From positions 1,071,997 through 1,135,996 of the forward strand of contig BCHH01000004.1 of the NCBI GenBank assembly GCA_001599595.1: a DNA stretch of 64,000 nucleotides. The letters are read 5' to 3'. Shown here piece after piece: positions 57,177 through 64,000 of this stretch. How positions within the stretch are numbered: position 1 is the first letter of the stretch; the number at the start of each line of letters is the position of its first letter. The notes under the pieces were generated by a model. The model did no database searches. It saw only the letters and a program-made list of their open reading frames with translations, and was not told the origin of the DNA. Origin of the DNA: Beverwykella pulmonaria (lineage: Eukaryota > Ascomycota > Dothideomycetes > Pleosporales > Melanommataceae). The position numbers and the translations under genes were made by a program.

Positions 57177-60103
57177 ATGCCGCTCCCTAACCCACACTTC
57201 TCGTGTTTTCCGCTTGGTAATTCCTGAACGTGCACTCATGGCTGCCCATTCTGACGGCGTAATAGTATCCAACGCCAATTGCAGCTTGGAGGCTCACATC
57301 CCACTGTCCAGCATGGCCACCCCACCGTAATTACGCCTTCGCGGCCCTCGCTTCAGTTCAACACTCCAGACGTCCGATCTCTGGTGGCAGTCATGCGCGC
57401 AGTCATGGACGGCTTGCTCATCTAGCCAGCCGTACCAGACTCTATTCGAGCAAAGATAATGTACCGGAAAATACAGCCGATCTCTTGGCACCTGTTGTTG
57501 GGATTGGTATCGGAGGCGCGGATGAAGCCAATGCCAACACAATGGGCGCTGCCAAGGTGGACGAGCACCCGAAACCGACCGCGCACCGGTCACGGCGATT
57601 GTTGTCCAGTCTGACCAAGATGAAGGCTGGACGGCAGAGTCAGCCAGCACTTATTCTCGATGCAATGCACGGATCCGCTCGGGAGATGTACACAGGGACG
57701 CCACAAGGGAAAATTGATCTTTCCTACTCCAGTCCCCGACGAAGAGCACTTGGTGGTATACCAAGACGACGTCCCGTGGCACTTCCTCCAATTGCAGCCG
57801 TAACACAGAGAAGGGCGCCGATATCCCTATACAACGTCCTGTCACGATATATCGAGGCCATAACAGCATCACCATGGGCCATATCGGGCTATGAAATGTC
57901 TCAAGAAGAGCTCGCAGTGCTAGAAGCTAAAGGATACTCTCAGAAGAGCGTGGAAAGATGGGCATCATGTCTGCTTACCCGTCAATCACTTAACGCAGTC
58001 AAACTATTTCAACCCGGGGCTCTATTACCCCCGCTCTTCCTCGTCCTGCTGTTCCTTCGTCGAAAGCACATGAAGACCTTCGCCTTAGGCACAGTGTTGA
58101 GGCATGTTGAGCTTAGATTACAACTCGAACATGTGAACTGGAGAGAGCTCAAGATGCTCGTAATACGAATGCTCCGCCATGCGCGCAAGATATGGCCCGA
58201 ATCAATTCCTTGGATTGCATCAGTATTCACATTTGAAGCAACCAGAATATTAGAAGTTGCGCACAACAATGGCGGCTTATCCGCCAAGATGCTATCGGAC
58301 GTAACCCACTTTTGCAATACTTTCCTTTCGCTGCTATCTTTGCCCGCCAATCTGCACCCCATACTGTCTTCTCCTTACCAAGAAAAAGCACAATTTCAGG
58401 TGCTCCATTTCATGGCCAGCCACGATCCAGCATTAATTGTGACTCGAACTGGCTTCAGGGCCGTGGTAAGGAATCAGCTTGCCCATAAGAAGACTCCTCA
58501 AGAACGCGAATGGGCAAATCTCAAGGGCGAATCTTGGCCACCTTGGAAGGAGAACCGAAATGCAATGGATGAGGAGAAGGGATACGAATTCGGCACGTCT
58601 AGGGCATCGCGGATTCTTCATCGCATGTTCGAGGCCGGGTATGGAGGTCGCAAATGGGAACAGGTTGCCGAACTGTACGCTGGATGGGATACAGACCTAA
58701 GCCCGACAATCCAAACAAGAACATCTTTACCTCATATGCCTTCACAGTACAGGAACCAAACGCGGCTTGAGACTTTGTTATGGGCTGGTCGTGTTAGGAC
58801 AACACGGACGCGAAGAGAAGCCTGGGCTTGCTTTCTCGCATACGAAGCATCGGGTGCACCAGCGCGTCAAGAAGTGTATCTTGCTATGATTGAGAAGCTC
58901 CACTACTCTGAGATGCCAAAGGAAGAGGCTCACTCTATTCGATCCGATACTATGCTGCTACCTGGCGATGTCAAAGAGATAGTGCCCGAACCAGAATCTC
59001 CTTTGAATCTCGTCTACCTCAGCGAACCTGTACCTTCCTTCGAGCAGCTATACTACCGGATGGCTGGAAAAGGTCTTCGACCCACCAACAGATTGCTCGC
59101 CTTTCTCCTCCAAGCATCGACAGACTTTGCCATGGGGTTAAAACTACTGGAGTCCGCCAAGCATGATTTTGGTGGTGGGATACAGCATCTTCTGGAGGGC
59201 ACCTACATGGCGGACACAGCAAGTGAACGACTGCCAGACTACATCTCTGCGGCATTCATCCACTTCCTCTGTAATTTTGGTCGCTTTTCTCGCTCGCTCT
59301 CCACTATTCTCCCTGCGCTTTCTCCAGACGAACACATGCACCGGCTCAAAACGGATCAACACTACCTTCTTGAGTATGCACATGCTCTCCTTCTTCACTT
59401 CCGGCCTCATTACCGACCTGCATGGACGGCGTATATGCGAAAGATCGTTTACGGCTGCACAAAGATAGAAGCACTTCGTATCAACCATATGTCGATCCAG
59501 TACAAGATCATTTGTGATCTTGTGGAAAAGATGGAGGAAGAAGAACTCGATATTGACGACGAACAATTTCGACTAGTTTGTCTCTCAACCGGCCGCGCCG
59601 CTCATCATGCCCTCCGAGGAGACCTGTCGCGAGACGACGCTCAGCATGTATTCACCACAGGTACTCACCGAATGAGGAGCATCTTCCATACATTGGTCAA
59701 CGCAAATCAAGATATTAAATCGCACCCTTCCGCAAAACCGCCTAATGTAATGCTACCGCACGTCCCCCGCGCAACCACCCTCCATGCATATGTGCGTGCT
59801 CTTGGTATTCTCCGTGACTACGAAGGCCTTTACTCATTCGCGACGTGGGCGGCGAGCCACCATACCGAGGTCACGGCTCGTGCGAACGCTCAGCATTTGG
59901 GCCCGCAGGCGCTCTTCACGACGATTGTGGCGTTACGGGCTGGTTTGGAGGGCTGGCTTGCCGAGCGTGGAGAGGCTGCGTCGAGCGATTTGGTGGAGCT
60001 GATCAAGGCAAAAATTGAGAGTGTTGATGAGTGGGATTGGCCGTCGGCAGAAGATGTTCAAAGGTATAGAAAGCCTTACGCTTTGCTGAGAGGGCCTGGG
60101 TGA
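57177..60103 (+). CDS. probable mitochondrial helical-repeat (PPR-like) protein
   Basis: The main exon is 57285-60103. The first in-frame ATG consistent with the phase is in a small exon 57177-57216, joined across a GTAATT...GCAG intron, giving about 952 aa. The N-terminus after that junction is rich in Arg/Ala/Ser and free of acidic residues up to RTRLYSSKDN, a typical mitochondrial presequence. The rest is almost all alpha-helical, with tandem helical pairs, resembling large fungal PPR-like mitochondrial RNA-maturation proteins; PPR repeats are inferred rather than seen clearly. The 5' exon is the least certain part. Confidence 0.7.
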
Positions 60104-60664
60104 TTTGGGACGCGGGAGTTTGTACGATTTATCACGGTTCTTTTCTTGTATATGCTTCTTGACTTATCCCTCATACATATATTTTCTGACTCGTTTTGGG
60201 CTTTGTACTGGCGCTGGAGACGTACAGAACCTAGATACATAGCTCTTAGACACGGACCTTCCCTGTCATCCAGTCCTCGCTACCCCACCTCGTCTTATCA
60301 TGACAATGTGCATATCCGACCCGAGGTCCATCGATCGTTCGCACACATCTCAAGCTAGACTGTTGTGCACGTACTTCGCGAGTGCGGAATGGGCCGCGGA
60401 ATTGGTTCCACAACATTTACCCCAGATTGCTTCCCCTCCCGGTGAAAATCCGGGGTAGCGGTGGTAGTTGACGCCGGCATCGCATACCATGCCCAGCTAG
60501 TAACAATTCGACCATCAGCATGTCAATCGTAGAGTATATATGCCAGGGTGAAATGCCGTCTTAAATCTCACTCCTCAACTGCCTCCTCTCTACCCGTTCT
60601 TTCTTCCACTCCTCATCTTGAATCCTTTCTCTCGGACCAAGTCCCAGCGCCCGCGATACGCACG
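60104..60664. other. intergenic, promoter of the MFS gene
   Basis: Two same-strand genes are spaced by 561 bp. TATATGCC near 60535 is a possible TATA box for the transporter, with a CT-rich leader just before its start. Confidence 0.45.
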
Positions 60665-62440
60665 ATGGCCAGCCTCGAAGAAAAAGCCCAAGCAGATGAG
60701 AAATTTGAAGTCGCCAACGATACAGCCGGGACCAGCATCGATCCCGAGGCGGAGAAGAAGTTGTTAAGGAAGTGCGATTTGCATGTCCTGCCTCCTTTGT
60801 TTATTCTGTTTTTGCTCGCGTTTTTGGACCGAACGAACATCGGTACGTCTTCTCCTATTCTCAGCTTCATAGCCAGCTCAAGAGGATATCTGTTGAATCT
60901 TGGTTCTGAATCTGGCCATGTGTGCGAAAAGAGAGCCGTGACAGCAGACGTCCACTAACTTCAATTGATAGGAAATGCACGCATACAAGGCCTAACCACT
61001 GACCTACATATGCACAAGACAGACTACAACATCGCGCTCTTCGTCTTCTTCATCCCCTACATCCTCTTCGAAGTCCCCTCTAACCTCATCATCAAACGCC
61101 TAGCACCATCGACATGGCTGTCTCTGATCATGGTCCTCTGGGGCATATCAACGGTTGGGATGGGGCTTGTCCGGACCTTCGAGGGACTGGTGGGTATGAG
61201 GGTGTTGCTTGGATTTTTTGAGGCGGGGTTGTTTCCTGGTATGTGCCCCCCCGCTTTCATTCCTACTCCTTTGTCTCGCATGTATCTTGCTGATACATAA
61301 GGCCGGATGCTGATTATGGGTTGGTGATAGGCTGTGTTTATCTTATTAGCATGTACTACAAGCGGTACGAGCTCCAATGGCGCCTCACGCTCTTTTTCGC
61401 CGCGAGCATCATCGCAGGAGGCTTTGGCGGCGTTCGTCAATCCCCTTTCCCCCCACTCCCTCCTGGCTAACGTGCCTAGCTCCTCGCCTTCGCTATTGCG
61501 AAAATGGATGGAATAGCAGGTTATGGCGGCTGGCGCTGGTAACCGCCCCTTCGAACTTTTCACCTATCCACAACTCTAACACCTTGCCAGGATCTTCATC
61601 ATCGAAGGCCTTTTGACAGTAGTCCTCGGTGTGGTATCCAAATTCTTCATCCCCGACTGGCCCGAAACATCGCGTTTCCTCACTGCCACTGAACGCACAC
61701 TCCTGCTTGAGCGCCTCAAGGCCGACACCGGCGCTGCGACCATGAATCGCTTTGATAAATCCGCTGCGCGGCGCATATTCCGTGATCCCAAGATCTATCT
61801 GGGCACGCTGATGTATTTTGGAATCGTGAATACCGGGTACGCAGGTTCGTTCTTCATCCCGACCATCGTGCGCGACATGGGGTATACATCTGCGGCCGCC
61901 CAAGTCCGCAGCATCCCCATCTTCGTCGTCGCGACCGTGACGGCGGTGGTCGCTGCGTGGGCGAGCGATAGAGCTCGACACAGATACGGATTCTGCATGG
62001 CAGGCTTAGCAGTCAGTGCAATCGGGTACATCCTCCTCCTCTGCCAAACGCATCTCTCCGTCGGCGTGCGGTACTTTGCGCTCTTCCTCGTGGTGCCGGG
62101 CGGATACATCACGCAGCCCATCACGCTCGTCTGGCTATCCAATCTCGTGTCTGGACACTACAAGCGCAGTGTTTCATCCGCATTCCAGGTGGGTATTGGA
62201 AATATCGGGGGGATTGTGGCGAGCAATGTGTTTTTGGATAGGGAGAGTCCGCGGTATAGGACGGGTTATGGGGTTAGTTTGGGCATGTTGGGGGTTTGTG
62301 CCACGGCGTGCACGGTGTTGTTTTGGTTCGTGGGGTGGGAGAATAGGAAGAGGGAGCGTGGGGAGAGGGATGCGAGATTGGAAGAGGAGGATGCGGACAA
62401 CTTAGGGGACGATCATCCAGGGTTTAGGTTGACGACTTAG
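60665..62440 (+). CDS. MFS transporter, anion:cation symporter (ACS/Dal5-Tna1-like) family
   Basis: Exons 60665-60842, 60972-61238, 61331-61431, 61480-61538 and 61591-62440 splice in phase to 484 aa. About 12 transmembrane segments can be traced. Family features include LLRKCDLHVLPPLFILFLLAFLDRTNIGNA at TM1, FEVPSNLIIKRLAPSTWL after TM3, GFFEAGLFPGC at TM4-5, SMYYKRYELQWRLTLFF, GGWRWIFIIEG at TM6 and PDWPETSRFLT in the central loop, all typical of the ACS family (allantoate, nicotinate, vitamins and other organic anions). The exact substrate cannot be inferred. The C-terminal tail is acidic. Confidence 0.92.
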
Positions 62441-63293
62441 GGATCTGAGAGTACTAGATTGAGGGTAGAATACTTGTGAGGCAGAGAGGAGCATTGTGGG
62501 CGAGTGAGTGGGATAGAAGTATGAGATTGGTTTTAAGAAGAATGAAGGGTTTGAAATTCTACATGTATGGATCGTAGAGTAGTAGACGCGGTAGAGAACT
62601 GTGAGTGACTACGTAGCTTGAAACATGACAATCCCAAGGCTTTTGATGACAGCGGCCCTCCTCTTGCAAAAATGTAGAAGGTATGCAGCTCCTTCAGAGG
62701 TAAAAGCCTGGAAAGCTATAGGAAGGCGGAAAAGAAATTGTGCGCGGGTGGGAATGGAAAATTAGTGCGGTTGAGGCATGCAGGTACCGGTGGGGTGTCT
62801 CTTTCTGGAATGGAATTACATTTACCACGGCTTCGGTCTCGAGAACGGAAGATGATGAGGCTGACCATCAATTGAAAGCCCGAGAAGAAGATATACTTGG
62901 CTCGGACGATGCCTCACTTTCATAGTGAGGCATGAAGTCGAGGAATACGCCCAATCAAGTACCTCGGACTCCAGGAACGACCCTGCAGCGGACGCAACGT
63001 CACCGCCAAGCCAGCGGATGAATGGTGCATTCGCTCAGCTCCTTGATATGAAGGTTCGCATGAAGCGTATCTCGAAACATCCCTAAGTTCTTAATTACTA
63101 TCTATCCTCTTTGCGTGCTGGCGATCGTGTGACGGCCTTGGATTCCTTTGAACAACCTGGGCCGCGCTCACCCCACTACGTCACCTGCAACTGCTCCTTG
63201 TAACAGCCTCGAAAACGACGCCTCCACCACCAGTTTGCTACAACGCCCGAAATCAAAGAAGGCAACGAGAATAACGAGAAGAAATCACTCACC
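62441..63293. other. intergenic
   Basis: This holds the 3' UTR of the MFS gene and the promoter of the last gene. The frame at 62740 is not convincing. There is a small hairpin near 62905 (TGCCTCACTTTCATAGTGAGGCA). Confidence 0.4.
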
Positions 63294-64000
63294 ATGACGG
63301 CCAATCCACCCACGCTCATCAATCTCCCTCCGCCGCCATCGGACCCGGCCACTCCTTCCGAGGCACCGTAAGTAGGCCCCTCGCAAGCAATCATTTCCTG
63401 CATCCGAAGACTGACTGGATTCGCAATATAGGGGCACTCCAAACTCTACCATAACCTCCATGTCCGAACTATCGACAGTGGCCATCAAGGACGGACACCG
63501 CGGACACTTCCCGAACCACCACCAACCCGCTGAAGCTGAGCGAGCCGATCGCATCTCGCGCCTTGCAGGACTCGAGCGGGTGGCCGTCACTGGCCGCAAC
63601 CTGAACAACCTCACTCCAGGATCTGCGGCCAACCCCCCGGGCTACTTCGATGGAAGCAATCAGCCGCAGATCTACCGCGAGCGCAGCACCGTCGGAAGCG
63701 CAAGCGCAACAGGAAGTGTGGGGGGTCGCACCACGTGGGCCAGCAGCAGCGAAGCATATGATCCGGACCGAATGAGCGAGGACCAGGACAACGAGACATC
63801 CAGCATGGGCGGCTTCAGCGACGAGGCCGCGTCGTTGGTCGGTTTCGGCGAAGGCGCGAGGACGCCAGCCAGACATAACAGCCAGATTGGGAGCGGGAGC
63901 CCGGCAATTGGCAAGGCGAGCACATTGCCGCCGCATCTGAGGGACCCGATTACGGGCGTGAGCATCCCAAGCACCTCGGGAACTACGCAGACGAATTCGA
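63294..64000 (+). CDS. disordered fungal-conserved protein, 3' end off window
   Basis: Exon 63294-63367, an intron with GTAAGT donor and ATATAG acceptor, then exon 63432-64000 running off the edge, at least 214 aa. The product is Ser/Gly/Pro-rich and disordered, with short conserved-looking words: GLERVAV, NPPGYFDGSNQPQ, RERSTVGSASATGSVGGRTT, MGGFSDEAASLVGFGEG and LPPHLRDPITG. These resemble a conserved filamentous-fungus protein of unknown role. Only the reverse shadow frames are longer in this area. The function is not assigned. Confidence 0.75.

Overview
The window is nuclear DNA of a filamentous ascomycete (Pezizomycotina). The grounds are many short GT-AG introns of about 45-130 nt with CTAAC/CTGAC-like branch sites, a CFEM-domain Pth11-type receptor, a fungal-type GH47 mannosidase, a DUF7580-like protein, and the conserved proteins POM152, VPS71 and Sro7. 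The species cannot be named from what I see. Splice models below were built by hand and checked for reading phase, with no homology search.

Left part (1-20 kb). A truncated DUF7580-like gene at the edge is followed by a low-complexity gene whose two halves (1927-2350 and 4190-5056) are separated by 1.84 kb of repeat-rich DNA. Then comes a compact housekeeping block: a short-chain dehydrogenase, VPS71 (SWR1 chromatin remodelling), acyl-protein thioesterase, Golgi-type alpha-1,2-mannosidase, a UCH-family deubiquitinase divergent from the nuclear-pore protein POM152, and a bHLH regulator with an SREBP-type tyrosine.

Middle part (20-46 kb). This is gene-poor accessory DNA. It holds a cytochrome P450, a CFEM/7TM receptor, a very long (about 1,937 aa, eight-exon-scale) protein ending in a CorA-like magnesium-channel domain, and a WD40 protein. 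An island of about 8.36 kb (37349-45705) follows, bounded by gapless 137-bp inverted repeats of roughly 86% identity. Nested inside are a dead Tc1/mariner element with perfect 39-bp terminal repeats, a tRNA-like (SINE-like) insert within that element, a 119-bp MITE, and two small genes of unknown function. This island is the most unusual structure in the window.

Right part (46-64 kb). Gene density is high again: a TauD/TfdA-type dioxygenase, a TrhO/TSTD2-type rhodanese protein whose 3' end overlaps a small coiled-coil gene, the Lgl/tomosyn-type protein Sro7 (with a probable GC-AG intron), a large Q/Y-rich unrecognised protein, a probable mitochondrial protein on the opposite strand, an anion:cation-symporter-type MFS transporter, and the start of a disordered protein running off the right edge.

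The genes do not form one pathway. The conserved genes serve chromatin, nuclear pore, glycosylation, secretion and proteostasis. The P450, receptor, dioxygenase and transporter look like environment-facing accessory genes scattered around transposon-affected DNA.
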